Assembly: GCA_944474755.1 (NCBI GenBank)
Contig: OX104112.1
Coordinates: 17,696,273 to 17,760,272, forward strand
Length of the DNA: 64,000 nt
Reading direction: 5' to 3'
DNA from: Limnoperna fortunei
Taxonomy: Eukaryota > Mollusca > Bivalvia > Mytilida > Modiolidae
The position numbers were made by a program, and so were the translations under genes. Shown here one piece after another: positions 1 through 10,842 of this stretch. The notes below the pieces were generated by a model that was not told where the DNA came from, did not search any database, and saw only the letters and a program-made list of their open reading frames with translations. How positions within the stretch are numbered: position 1 is the first letter of the stretch; every line of letters starts with the position of its first letter.

Positions 1-492
1 CCAGGCTGTGTTATAAAGTGGACCTGGATGTGTTTTGAAGTGGATCTGGGTGTGTTATGAAGTGGATCTGGTTTGGTTATGAAGTGGACCAGGTTGTGTT
101 ATGAAGTGAACCAGGTTGTGTTATGAAGTGGACCAGGTTGTGTTATGAAGTGGACCAGGTTGTGTTATAAAGTGGACCTGGTTGTGTTGTGAAGTGGACC
201 TGGTTGTGTTATGGACCTGGTTGTGTTATGTAGTGGACCTGGTTATGTTATGAAGAGGGCCTGATTGTGTTATAAAGTGGACCTGGTTGTGTTTTGAAGT
301 AGACCAGGTTGCATTATGAAGTGGACCAGTTTGTATTATCAACTGGACCTGGTTGTGGTATGAAGTGGGTCTGGTTGAGTTATGAAGTGGACCAGGTGGT
401 GTTATGATGTGGACTAGATTGTGTTATGAAGTGGACCACGTTGTGTTATGAAGTGGACCTGGGTGTGTTATGAAGTGAACCTGGTTGTGTTC
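1..492. repeat. 22-bp minisatellite
   Basis: About 22 imperfect tandem copies of a 22-base unit, consensus TTGTGTTATGAAGTGGACCA plus GG. Copies differ mainly by CCTGG versus CCAGG and by occasional deletions. The array begins before base 1, so its full length is unknown. No reading frame or promoter signal is seen in it. Confidence 0.93.
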
Positions 493-627
493 GGTTAGTC
501 CGAGAATCCTCTGCCTTCAACGCTTTATTTATTTTTTTGCGTGGGACGTCAGAGAGCTGTCCATAACTAAAACAACGGATTTGGCGACACGAGTCTCCGT
601 CGGCACATTTCATCGTGTCCAGATGTG

Positions 628-926
628 AACAAACATTTTCGTCCAGTTAAACTATAGATAATTCGCTTCTTTAGTTATATTTCTCTATGAATATAATCAT
701 CATACATTCAATCAAGCTAATTACAGCACTCGAGTTAAATCACATTGTTGTCACGAGACATTTTGTTCAAAAGAAAAGCAAAATGTAGGAATGTAAGGGT
801 ATCGATGGAAATGAGCTTAGAAATGGACTTAAATCATCTCGATTGAAGGTATGATGATTATATTCAGAAAGAAAAATAGCTAAAGAAGCAAATTATATAT
901 AGTGTACCTGAACGAAAATGTTTGTC
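628..926. repeat. Inverted-repeat element with 86-bp arms
   Basis: Bases 628-713 and 841-926 are reverse complements of each other over 86 bases with roughly 85-90% identity and no gap, separated by a 127-base unpaired spacer. This is the layout of a foldback/MITE-type element or a long hairpin. I see no convincing target duplication, so the class is unknown. Confidence 0.75.
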
Positions 927-1592
927 AATATCTTTTTGGATTTACATGTGTCATTAAGAAGTTGTTTTCTTTCGTCGTTTACATCTTAAATGTGTAAATG
1001 GAACATAATATTCAAATCTTCAAATAAGATATTTTAAATTGGCATGGATATTAAGTTTTTTATTTAAATTTTATTTTCAATGTCGTTTTCTGTGTTCACT
1101 ATTATATTTTCCTTCTGTGAATTGCATTTTGCCCAAAGACTTGGCGAAGAAATAAAATGTATAACCGTAGCATTTTGTTTAAAAACAAAAAAAAAGTAAT
1201 TGTTAGAGGAAAACCATAGATTTTTGTTTTATTTTCAGAAAAGAAAGTTAAAATTTTTTAAACTTATATTTATATGGAAATATATAATACAGGAACATTT
1301 CAATACGATGTATTCTATAATTATATTTTTTACTGCAGTACAAACACATTTTCACTTTTTTAATTTACATTTCATTTCATTAATAGCCTTCACAACTGCG
1401 TCTGATTAAAATACAATACTAGCAAATCACAGAAATGCTAGTATTTTCGATCACAGCCAAAACATGTATTACTGTTCTACCTATAGAGGATATCATCGTC
1501 AGGGCACCAGAATAACGATATCGTATAAAGGTATAACAGTAGTAAATGTGTACCAGTAACAGGGTACCAGATTGTGTACCCTACATTTAGTA
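927..1592. other. Intergenic, AT-rich
   Basis: No gene is recognised. The only structure is a 60-base stretch at about 1421-1480, containing CAGAAATGCTAGTATTTTCG, which recurs in direct orientation at about 2441-2505 on the far side of the foldback element. Confidence 0.6.
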
Positions 1593-2180
1593 TAGCTACA
1601 ATAATGTAGCTCCTTTTTTATGGACAAACAGGTCCCATTACTCGTAATGGAGCAAAAACACTCTTGAGATTAATACATATTTCCGCTATTAAACTGCTAT
1701 TTATGTTCAATTTATATTTTTTCCTTTCTCCGCCATTCAGTTGACATTTCTACAATGTCTAATTAAATAATTTTAACACTTTTTCGTAATCATGGCATTG
1801 TTGACAAAATTGATAGTGTGGAGTGTAGAATCGTAGAATCTTATCGGTAAAAATTTGATCCCTGCTAATGAAATAAAGCCGGAAAAAACTCCATCCAGAT
1901 GAATATTTCACCAAATCGATTAAGAAATTACGCATTTCCGAAATTAAAATTTGTAAACAATGCCATGATTACAAATAAAGTGTAAATCTTACGAATTAGG
2001 TGTTATATCAGTTAAACTTCAAAGACATTAAAAAGTATGTAGCAATTTAGGGAAACAGTTGAATAGAGTATTATATGCATAAAATCCGCGGGTGTAAATC
2101 ACTCCCGGCTTGCTCCATTACGAGTAATGGGATCTCTTTGTAGCTCCGTCCATAAAAAAGGAGCTACATTATTGTAGCTA
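1593..2180. mobile_element. 588-bp foldback/MITE element with 9-bp target duplications
   Basis: The ends are inverted copies of TAGCTACAATAATGTAGCTC followed by CTTTTTTATGGAC. Inside them a second inverted block contains the perfect hairpin CCATTACTCGTAATGG. Further in, 1775-1812 pairs with 1957-1990 (core CAATGCCATGATTAC), so most of the element can fold on itself. Direct repeats CATTTAGTA (1584-1592) and CATTAAGTA (2181-2189) flank it, differing at one base, as expected for a 9-bp target duplication. There is no coding capacity. A 9-bp duplication fits Mutator-like or Merlin-like transposases, but the family cannot be assigned from this copy. Confidence 0.82.
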
Positions 2181-2189
2181 CATTAAGTA

Positions 2190-3770
2190 CAGAACTGAAT
2201 ACTAGGTTGTGTTCTGATTTGGTAAATAGTGGTTAGATGTGTACAATTGTTTGTGTAAGCTCCTGCAAAAATTAAGTTAGAAATTGCATGGGTAAAAGTG
2301 TGGGCGTCTCAAAATGTTCTAGCTAGCGAAAAAAGGAATTGGTCACGGATACATAAAGCATATATTTTTTTTAATGTTGAATGAAAGTTTATTAATTCCC
2401 TAGTCCAGGTAAATGCTGAGGAATGTTAGAAAGGTATGCAAATGACAGAAATGTTAGTATTTTCGCCTATATCTAAAACATTTACTACTGTTTACCTACA
2501 TTCTTTATCGTCCAATACTCTAATTAGCGAACAAGTGTCGACACGGACATGATCGTATTTACGGCTTTCGTAAGAAGACATATCCTCATTAACGCTGTCT
2601 TTTCGAGACTTTGAACTATCACTTCGTTTATATCTCAATACTTTGATGCATATAATAAAAATAAAAAATAAAAATAAATAAATAAATAAAAAAGAACAAA
2701 CAAACAAAGTGTTCAAAAAGGGGTCACAGAAATATGATTATTTATCGTGTTCTTAATTATGACCTATTTCGTCCGGTTTTTCAATCATTGTTCGTTCAGA
2801 ATATGTCAGAAAAAGAAATTATGCTTGCATAATAAAGGCGTAGATCGCCATCATTTAAGGGGCCGATTAAAAATTTACGCCTACTTCACAAAAATCTGCT
2901 AATATTTCATGGTACCTCATCCAAAAGTATCTGCGAGATTTGCAAAATGAATAATATATGCCGAAAGGCGACACAATACGAATTTAGTGTATACAACTCA
3001 AATATTTAATTTTTCATTACTAGAATATACGCTGATTTTATTCTTTTTAAACGATCAAATATTGCCACGAAAATACAATTAAGTAAATACAGCTAAAGAT
3101 TATAAAAAAATTAAACCTTACTTACTGTCACGAGATAATTGCATGAATAACACGTATCATATCGTTCTAGCTACTGTCACTTGTGTGTTCTCGTTTCATC
3201 TCATTCCGGTCTCGTGGCTGACCCGGAAATTGTATATATTTAAATGAAGACTTAGCGAATGTCCAATCCCGTTAGTTATACTGTTCCCAGCTAGGGATCA
3301 AACAATCTCACAATTCTTAGCACAAGACCAATAACACATCAAACCGTGAATTTAACAATGACTCGAAATCAGAAGGACGAACGAATAAGAAATTCAACTG
3401 CGAAAACAATCAACTAAAGTAAAAAATCAACAAAAAATATCAACAAAAACCAGGAGTGTAAGGAGGAGCTCCGGAAGGATAGGCGTTTCCGTCATAATGA
3501 ATGACGCACTTGTGTTGTATGTTAGTCATATATAAGGGTACGTCAATTTTTGGACATGTTTAGATATTAAACTTCAATGAACTTTACACTTTCATGGTAA
3601 ACAAAATTTCTCTATCGAATATAAAACGTTTCGGCTAGTTAAATGTTTTACCATATAAATATTGCCCAATTTCTTATATACATTAATTTACAAAAAAAAA
3701 CCTGATTATTCAGAGATCAAATGCGATATTTCCTATTTAATGTGGAATACAATTATTGTATCATGTCCAC
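2190..3770. other. Intergenic, no recognised gene
   Basis: AT-rich sequence with a short TAAA/ATAA-rich stretch near 2665-2695. I see no supported exon, RNA gene or repeat except the dispersed copy at about 2441-2505. Confidence 0.6.
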
Positions 3771-3932
3771 ACATGTCATACTGGAATATAGTATTATGTA
3801 CCACATGTCACACTGGAATAAATGTATTATGTAACACATGTCACACTAGAATAAAAGTATTGTGTACCACATATCACGCTGGAATAAAAGTATTGTGTAC
3901 CTCATGTCACACTGGAATACAAGTATTGTGTA
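3771..3932. repeat. 33-bp tandem repeat, about 5 copies
   Basis: Five imperfect copies of a 33-base unit beginning ACATGTCACACTGGAATAAA and ending AGTATTGTGTACC. Because 33 is a multiple of three, the array happens to translate as an 11-residue repeat, but there is no sign of a gene around it. It abuts the 3' end of the LINE at 3931. Confidence 0.9.
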
Positions 3933-4109
3933 ATAATAAAAATATCCTTTATTTAGACAGAATGACATATTTAGTACAATGACTAGTTCACAATATGGTT
4001 CTGTTTGTATATACAATATTTACAATGTTAAATTATCAAAGCGAAAAAGCAAACAAGTGTTATAGAATTAAAAATAATATAAATTACATATATGACATAA
4101 GGAAGAAAA

Positions 4110-5948
4110 AACTACAATATTTTTTATAGAATGTTATTAAAATATTTTTTTAGATAAAGACCTTTAAAACTGTCAATTGTGGTTGAGCTTCTTACATGAT
4201 GCGAATGCGATAGCGTATTTCACAAAACACTACCTGATATTAAAAATTATCTTTTAAAAATCTGTACGAGCTCAAGGCACAAAAAGCATAAAAATTCACT
4301 ACGTCTGGTTGTCCTAGTGATGACTTCATAAACAAATATAAAAACAAACAAGTGTTCGAGTGTAAGTTGATTAATAGACTTAAAAACTAAAATAGATTTT
4401 CTATATACAAAATAATCAATAATTGGCATCTATTTCAATCAATAAAAAAGTTGTTTTGATGGTATGAAGATGTTATTAACATTAAGAATAATCCGTGCAG
4501 CTCTTTTCTGTAGTTTAAATATCTTATCCAGTTGCATGCATTTTTACAGCCAGCCCAAATTGTACAACAATAATTAAAAATGAGGAAAAATAATAGTGCC
4601 TCAGGTGAAATAAAACTTTACAAACGTTTCAAACGTTAAATTACAATCAATATGTACCCCTTAAATTTTGAGCATTTAACAGTTTCTAATAAGATACATC
4701 TATATTAATACATGTTTTTCTACATTTACTCAGTTTCTGTTTGGTTCCAATTAACATACATTGTGTTTTCTTAAGATTCATTTTAAGTTTATTATTATTC
4801 ATCCATTTTAGTGAGTTTTTCAGATCTTCTGTCAATTTATATAGTCGTTTACAAATAATATAAAGAATAAAGGACCTAATATTGACCATTGAGGTACGCC
4901 TATTGTAATATCTTTTGTTTCAAACAATGGACCATTCCATACAACACATTGTTCACTGTTTGACAAAAATGAACCAATTATAAGTATTTTCACAAATACC
5001 AAACATTTTTAGCTTATGTCATAAAACAACATAGTTAACTGTTTCAAATGCTTTACTTAAATCAATAAATAAAACTCCTGTTAACTTCCCCTCATCAATA
5101 TGTTTTAACCAACGATCAATTAAACTATTTAACACAGTTTCACATGAATGTTTGGGTTGAACCCCAGAATGACAATTTGTTATTAACTTAATTGTGGATA
5201 AATACTCACTAAAAGTTTTAAACACACGCCGTTCAAGTATTTTACTAACAATCGGTATTACTGAAACAGGTCTATAGTTGTTAACAAAATGTTCATCTCC
5301 CGATTTAAAGATAGGAGTTATTTTTGCTTGTTTCCATTCATTTTCAACACATGTTTCTAATGAAAAGTTAAAAATATATGTTAATATTTTAACACAACAT
5401 TGGATGTCATCTTAAGTAATTTTACCGAAACTTGATCTAAACCAGTAGCTTTAGGTGAAGACGTAGCAAAAAATTTCTTTTTTAACAAAAGATTCAGACA
5501 TCATAGGAAAATGAATTTGGAGGCATAATTTGATATACATCTTGCACAGAATCGTCAAAACGTTTAGCAAGATTATGACCAATATTACAGAAAAATTAAC
5601 TGCAACATCAGCTATTTCATTGTTATGAGAAGTTACTTGACCATTTACATTAATATAGGTGGTATTTACATAATTTGATTTTGTTGGCAAAACTTGTTTT
5701 AATCTATTCCACATGTCTTTGGGTTTCATGGATGTCTGTTCGATAGCCTCGTCAACAAATGCAATTTTTACTTCTCTACTTTTGGATACCACAATGTTGC
5801 GTGCTCTCTTGTAGAGGGCCCAGTCAGTATCGGTGTTTAATTTCAACGCTTTTGAATATAAATAGTCACGTTGGTCCATTGTTGATAAAATGTCATCATT
5901 GATCCACTGCTCCGATTTAACGTTTATTCTTCTCTCCTTGTATGGCAA
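4110..5948 (-). pseudogene. LINE reverse transcriptase and linker remnant
   Basis: The linker (5451-5948) includes PKDMWNRLKQVLP. RT pieces follow: PKATGLDQVSVKLLK, then KITPIFKSGDE and NNYRPVSVIPIVSKILERRV (about 5240-5450), then the motif A region LTGVLFIDLSKAFETVN (5019-5225). Next comes a GVPQWSILGPLFFILF block (about 4855-4905), where the canonical GVPQGS has W for G. The YADD catalytic block that should follow is missing: the sequence jumps to a TEDLKNSLKWMNNNKLKMN region. The C-terminal part (4247-4429 and down to about 4110) holds FVYRKSILVFK and HVRSSTTIDSFKGLYL. Several frame breaks are present. Confidence 0.88.
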
Positions 5949-6089
5949 ATGCTTGTCTATAATTTTAAGAAATTTATTTTTAAAACATGTCCACGTCTGA
6001 TTTATGTCATTACTTTCGTTTATATTATCCCAGTCTACATTCTCATATCTTCAACTAGTAAGGCTTCATGTTATTTTTTAAAGTTTCTG

Positions 6090-6500
6090 TATTTGATTGT
6101 TGTGTGTTTTCTAGGGCAGCATTTTATTCTTTTCCGAATGGCATAGGTTCAGTGGTGATCACTAATACCGAGTGGAACGACACAAGAAGCAAAACAACTT
6201 TCATTGGTAACAAAAATATGGTCAATTAATGTACTTGTAGTTCTTGTTACTAGTGTTGGTTCTGTTATAAGTTGATTGTAGCTACTGGACTTCATTATAT
6301 TGTTCATTCTATCATCCTGTTGAAGTCGCCTATCATGATAACATTTTCTGCTTGGGTTGTTAGATGTTCTGCAGCACTTTCAAACTCGTCATTTCCAATT
6401 AACATTGGAGTCAGGGGTCGGGTCTATAAGCAAGTCCGACCAAACTGTTTGGTGAGTTCAGTGGTTTAATTTCAAGTAATACCATTAAATATTCATCGTC
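6090..6500 (-). pseudogene. LINE apurinic endonuclease remnant
   Basis: Minus-strand translation gives SLVGLAYRP (near 6420-6450), IMIGDFN (near 6330), a TSTLIDHIFVT block (near 6220) and GISDHH (near 6160). These correspond to the catalytic and metal-binding motifs of APE-type LINE endonucleases. A stop immediately after the GDFN motif and frame changes between blocks show loss of function. It belongs to the same element as the downstream RT. Confidence 0.85.
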
Positions 6501-6761
6501 GGATAACTCCTACTCCTAAAATCCTTTGAAAATGTTCTCCTTTATCGTCAGCAAAGGATCCAAAACAATGATACGTGTTATGTTAATGCAGAATTTGTTT
6601 CACTTTACTTCTGTCTAGTACATGGTCTTGCCATATTTCTCAGTGATTTCCGCAGTCAGCACACTATATGTTTTTTACGGTCGTATATTTACAAAATTGT
6701 AGTAAAAAAATCACACGTGTGAATTATTTTGTAAAAGTATTAATAGTCACAAGTAACATTT

Positions 6762-8417
6762 TTAACAAGAAAAGACGAAAACCGACTTTCCATTATCGTT
6801 TGTCACAAACAAAGTGCGATAATTTCTACTAAATGCCAGATCGAGAGGTAGACTAATTTTCTTCTCATGATCCAGTATGATGTCAATGACGTTCCCTTTT
6901 GGCGAAAGTCGATGTATGTTATTCGAGTCCCTACAAGCAATGTACAGATTACCTCCCTTGTCAGTAGTCACAGCTATAGGTACATTAAAGTTCTCAGGTG
7001 TACATATAAAACGTACTTCTCCACTGAGTTTGACACAGCCTACTGTGTTATAGTGATAACCAGTATAGTAGACACTATCATGTGGACCCGGATGTAGGTA
7101 GTTAATGTAACCACCAGGTATAGCTATTGTAGTTATTGGCTTCCCTTGTTTACTGAGGATGTAAATCTTCCCTTCATCATCACCAGCACAGATCTTATCA
7201 CCGACAACAGCTATACCGTAACACCAACCAGGGACAGAATGTGTACCAACGGACTTCATTGATTTTATGTCAATATACTCTATTGATTTCTGTTCAGGTA
7301 GGGATACTGCTGCTTTATCCTCACCTGGTATAATTGCAATATTCCACGGTTTATCAGATAACCTACAATCCTGTAGGTACTCACCACGGTCACTGTATAC
7401 CAGTAACTTTGTACTAAGACGGTTACAGAGTAGTAGACGGTTGTCGTCTGTCACAGCAATACTGGTTATCCAGACATCATCGGTTGATTTAATATCAAAC
7501 TTAAAGTCAAACACGAACTTTGCTGGCATCTGAATTGTTGTTGGTAAAACTTGATTTGATTTGGATACTTTATACTTGATCGGACATGGTGTAGACTCAA
7601 TGTGTACTGATCCAAAGGATTCGATCTGGAGTGGTTGCTGTGGTGATTGTTTAAATGAAATTGTAGAGGTAAACATTGATGCTATCATTTTCTTTATTTT
7701 AATATTGTATTCTGAAACTTTCAATTTGTACGAATATAATAAAATAAATAGTTGGTTCTCTGATCCATGTTTTGATACAAGATCTAATTTACTGGTAACC
7801 TCGTGAAGAGACTCTATCATTTCCAATAATGTGTCCTGATCAGATTTGATTTGAGTCTCGCATTTACTCTTTGTAGATTTGACCTCAGATATGACTTTCC
7901 TCTCGAAATCATCAAGACGTTCTACAATTTTAGATTTTATACGCGACACATTTCGCAGCACATCCGCTTCTTCATCATTCAGACTCTTTAAATTCGCATC
8001 GCGGTTGCAAATAAGTTTTTCCAAAGTTTCACGTAGGCTTGATACGGTACCAAATAAATCATCCATCATGGGTGATCTTCGTACTGCGTTTGAAGCAACG
8101 TCCACAGCAACGATTTTTGGACATATCCGGTGTGTTTCTGACATGCATGAACGACAGCATAGACAATCATGATCCACACAGAAAAAATCGAGCATCATTT
8201 CCTCGTGTCTAGTACAGGAATTTTTAACGGATAATGTTTCCATGGGCAACGATCCAGAATCGATTAAATGATGAAAGGCAAAAGTTTTAAATAAACTATG
8301 GGCATTTAGGCAATCCTTACAGAGATTCTCTTCACAATCAGTGCAATACTTTAAGGCCATTACGGGTGACACTTGGTTGCGTAAGCATGGGTCACAATTA
8401 TTCCTGGACGATGCCAT
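6762..8417 (-). CDS. B-box/coiled-coil/NHL-like TRIM family protein (no RING)
   Basis: A 551-residue protein in a single coding exon. Residues about 5-50 form a first B-box (CDPCLRN, then CTDCEENLCKDC). Residues about 66-110 form a second B-box (CTRHEEM, FCVDHDCLCCRSC, ETHR). Residues about 120-245 are charged and heptad-like, as in a TRIM coiled coil. Residues about 300-551 carry repeated beta-blade motifs (TSIAVTDDNRLLLCN, GIAVVGDKICAGDD, LAFSRNYRTLFVTND) consistent with an NHL-type propeller. There is no RING finger, so E3 ligase activity is not supported; a scaffold or regulatory role is an inference. The start is the first ATG after a good 3' splice site (TTTTCAG ending at 8424 on the minus strand), so at least one 5' untranslated exon lies upstream. 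Many similar intronless-coding TRIM genes occur in bivalve genomes. Confidence 0.9.
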   Translation of the reverse strand: MASSRNNCDPCLRNQVSPVMALKYCTDCEENLCKDCLNAHSLFKTFAFHHLIDSGSLPMETLSVKNSCTRHEEMMLDFFCVDHDCLCCRSCMSETHRICPKIVAVDVASNAVRRSPMMDDLFGTVSSLRETLEKLICNRDANLKSLNDEEADVLRNVSRIKSKIVERLDDFERKVISEVKSTKSKCETQIKSDQDTLLEMIESLHEVTSKLDLVSKHGSENQLFILLYSYKLKVSEYNIKIKKMIASMFTSTISFKQSPQQPLQIESFGSVHIESTPCPIKYKVSKSNQVLPTTIQMPAKFVFDFKFDIKSTDDVWITSIAVTDDNRLLLCNRLSTKLLVYSDRGEYLQDCRLSDKPWNIAIIPGEDKAAVSLPEQKSIEYIDIKSMKSVGTHSVPGWCYGIAVVGDKICAGDDEGKIYILSKQGKPITTIAIPGGYINYLHPGPHDSVYYTGYHYNTVGCVKLSGEVRFICTPENFNVPIAVTTDKGGNLYIACRDSNNIHRLSPKGNVIDIILDHEKKISLPLDLAFSRNYRTLFVTNDNGKSVFVFSC

Positions 8418-8659
8418 TATTACCTGAAAAATATTGAGTCAATGAACTATATTATTAAACTTCTAAACTAAAACAATAAGTACAGTTATTCGAAATACTG
8501 GTGGTTAATGTGTATTATAATACTTCATGCATAAATGCTGTCCTTTTATTGGACAGTAACCATGTGTTAATTTCTACTGATTCCGCTTTTAGCAACGTCC
8601 ATTATAGCAACGGGTGTTTATTCCTCGTGCTTTCGTCCCAACAGGTGATAGAAAAAAAT

Positions 8660-8805
8660 TCACACCCGCTCACACCGAAGATTGCCGAACACGAAAATTA
8701 TCACCCGATCCAGCCGAAGTTTACGAATGATATAAAAGTTATCACCCGCTCAGAACGAAAATTGCCAACAAGGAAAACTATTAGCCGCATCAGCTGAAAT
8801 TTACT
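8660..8805. repeat. Degenerate ~40-bp tandem repeat
   Basis: Four diverged copies of a unit with the core TATCACCCGCTCAG followed by CCGAAAATTGCC. It lies inside the insertion that splits the duplicated TRIM upstream region. Confidence 0.6.
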
Positions 8806-8990
8806 TGCAAGTCGTTTGTCCTTTCGCGCAAACGTGTCAGAGGCACAACAAATACATCAAAATGTGCAATAATTATTGAAAAAACAACTAGTACACAAAC
8901 AAGCATTTTCTATTAAAAATATAATTTAGTACAGTATCTATATGGTAGTTCTCGTTTCTTCTTTAGATAAAAGGCATTAAGTATAATAAA

Positions 8991-9131
8991 AATCATACTG
9001 CCATTCAACACAGGTGTTAGGGTAGATTATCACATAAAGAAACCATTATCACCCTCGACATCGTCTCGGGTGATATTTTTTTCTTCATGTGATAATCTAC
9101 CATAACACCCTCATTCAAAGGCAGTATGATT
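8991..9131. mobile_element. 141-bp palindromic MITE-like element
   Basis: The ends are AATCATACTGCC and GGCAGTATGATT. The whole element is close to a perfect palindrome: GGGTAGATTATCACAT pairs with ATGTGATAATCTACC, and the centre pairs ATCACCCTCGA with TCTCGGGTGAT. It sits at the distal end of the sequence that separates the two halves of the duplicated TRIM upstream region. No clear target duplication is seen; ATAAT occurs on both sides. Confidence 0.78.
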
Positions 9132-9398
9132 ATAATCTAAACACCAACTCAGTTGTGTCAAAAGTGATAATTTTGATTAAAAATAAGTTAATTGCAGAAA
9201 TATTATATTATGATATGCCATTATTACCTGAGAAGTATTGAGTCAATGCAATATATTATTAAACTTCTAAATTAACAACAATAAGTACAGTTACTGGAAC
9301 TACTGGTGGTTAATGTGTAATCTAAACACCAACTCAGTTGTGTCAAAAGTGATAATTCTGATTAAAAATTAGTTAATTGCAGAAATATTATATTTATG
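9131..9398. repeat. Duplicated segment from upstream of the TRIM-like gene
   Basis: Bases 9212-9318 repeat 8412-8513, including the splice acceptor and start-codon region of the TRIM-like gene (GCCATTATTACCTGA in plus orientation). Bases 9319-9398 repeat 9131-9193 (core CAACTCAGTTGTGTCAAAAG). The simplest reading is a tandem duplication of a segment of about 190 bases, with one copy later split by the sequence at 8514-9130. The second start region leads into no TRIM coding sequence. Confidence 0.8.
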
Positions 9399-9608
9399 AT
9401 AGCAACAAAATAAATCCTAGAATGCTTTTTGTCACATAAGGTTAATTACTTCAAAATATAATATTTAAACATTCATCCAAATTTCGACATTGTTAATAAC
9501 TATGAACCCGTTAACATCATTATTGTTCAAAATTACTTTAAAACTATTTCTGCGTTTTTTATGAGGTGTATCCTTGTCATTTAAGTTTGGAGTCGAACCA
9601 CATTGCCC

Positions 9609-9639
9609 GTAGCTACAATAATGTAGCTCCTTTTTTATA
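9609..9639 (+). repeat. Solo terminal repeat of the 588-bp foldback element
   Basis: Matches the terminus of the element at 1593 (TAGCTACAATAATGTAGCTC followed by CTTTTTTATA). No partner end is seen within the next few kb, so it is a truncated copy or an excision relic. Confidence 0.7.
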
Positions 9640-9848
9640 TACCCTCAAACCAGCATTCTCAGTATTGACATAACCATTCGCCCATACAGGCCAACCCACA
9701 TGATGCTTAAATATCATTGACTTGCCATTGGGTTTTTATACTGAAACTGACTCAATTACAAAACTTAACAACTGTTGACGACGTCGCTGCTCATTCTAGG
9801 AATGTATGCTCTATGCCTCGCCTTTCCCTGGATTATACACCTCGCCAT

Positions 9849-10829
9849 AAGTTAAGCAACACCCTATTTTCCAGGGATTCATTTAAGATTTTATATACTT
9901 TAATATTGTTTAAAGAAATGATAATTTATTGAACATTAATGACAAATGAAACATACAACATGTTTCCAGTCCACTTATTGTTTGATGAAAAAATGTTCAA
10001 GCATATAAAAAAATAAGTTTGAGTGCGTACTTCAATTTCATGAACGTAAAGCGATCACATCATCACAGATCAACGTTCAGGGAAAGAAAAGTCACTTTGA
10101 AATGTGTTAAACGCAAAAATACTCAGGAAGTCGTGTAACCACCACGCTTCCGGTACAGTTTTTTAACTCTCCTCCTCATGTTGTTGACAAAACGACGGAG
10201 TGTGTAGCATGTAGTGTATTCTGCCATTCATTTTGAATGGCAACACGTAGTTCTTGGAACATTTTGACAAGCAGATGCTCTGTTATTGATTTTACGGATG
10301 AAATCCCACAAATGTTCAATTGGATTCATATCGGGTGACACGGATGGCCATGGAAGATGCTCAATAGCTTCCCTTTCGATAACATTATACACAATTGCAG
10401 CTCGGTTAGCACTATCGTTGTCATCCATAAAGATGGGTCTGTTACCAAGTGCATGATTGTCAAAATGTGGCACAATAATAGCGTTAATGACTTCCTTTCG
10501 ATACTTCTGCCCTGTCATTGTCCCATCAACCACAAACAGATTCAGTTTACAGTCGTATCAAAAGCCTCCCAACACTGTAACACCACCACTGCCAAACGCT
10601 GTAGTGCCTATGATGTTGTTCTGGTTGTAAGCAGTGCCTCGTTGTCTCAAAACGCGTATGCGCCCATCAATATGACAAAGAAGTAATCTGCTTTGGTCGG
10701 TCCAGTGTACTCGTCGAAAGCTTCGAATATTCATATGGCGGTGATATCGTGCCCACTCGTGCTTGGCGATGTCTCTGTGTCAACAGTGGAATTTTCAAGG
10801 GACGACGAGCTCTCAACCTTGCACCTTTA
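9849..10829 (-). mobile_element. Tc1-type DNA transposon, 5' truncated
   Basis: A transposase remnant (10123-10810) is followed on its 3' side by an AT-rich tail and a terminus-like sequence AAGTTAAGCAACACCCTATT at 9849-9868, typical in style of Tc1 termini. The other end is missing: at about 10,830 the sequence passes directly into the 1.46-kb repeat. The TSD cannot be checked because one end is lost. Confidence 0.75.
10123..10810 (-). pseudogene. Tc1 (DD34E) transposase fragment
   Basis: Read on the minus strand, the first catalytic Asp lies in RVHWTDQSRLLLC. The second is in NRPIFMDDN and the Glu is in SPDMNPIEHLWD, with exactly 34 residues between Asp and Glu, the Tc1 signature. The C-terminus (NNMRRRVKKLYRKRGGYTT, stop 10123-10125) is recognisable. 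An in-frame stop between the GG(V)TVLGGF and DCKLNL blocks and a frameshift near 10,235 disable it. The N-terminal HTH DNA-binding region is absent. Confidence 0.9.
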
Positions 10830-10842
10830 GACGTTAATTAAT

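Larger units (their letters stand above)
3931..6640 (-). mobile_element. APE-type non-LTR retrotransposon (CR1/Jockey-like), decayed
   Basis: Read on the minus strand this is endonuclease, linker, reverse transcriptase, C-terminal region and a 3' end rich in ATT/TTA, the order of a LINE ORF2. The 5' end is truncated near 6640, just beyond the 3' end of the TRIM-like gene. The 3' end lies near 3931, where a TAATAATAAA-like tail is seen on the plus strand. Frameshifts, stops and a deletion over the RT active site show it is dead. CR1/L2/Jockey assignment rests on remembered motif style and cannot be refined here. Confidence 0.9.

Noticed and set aside
3662..3982. 106-codon plus-strand frame with an 11-residue repeat
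   Set aside because: It is the translation of a 33-bp noncoding tandem array and runs into a LINE 3' end; there is no gene context.
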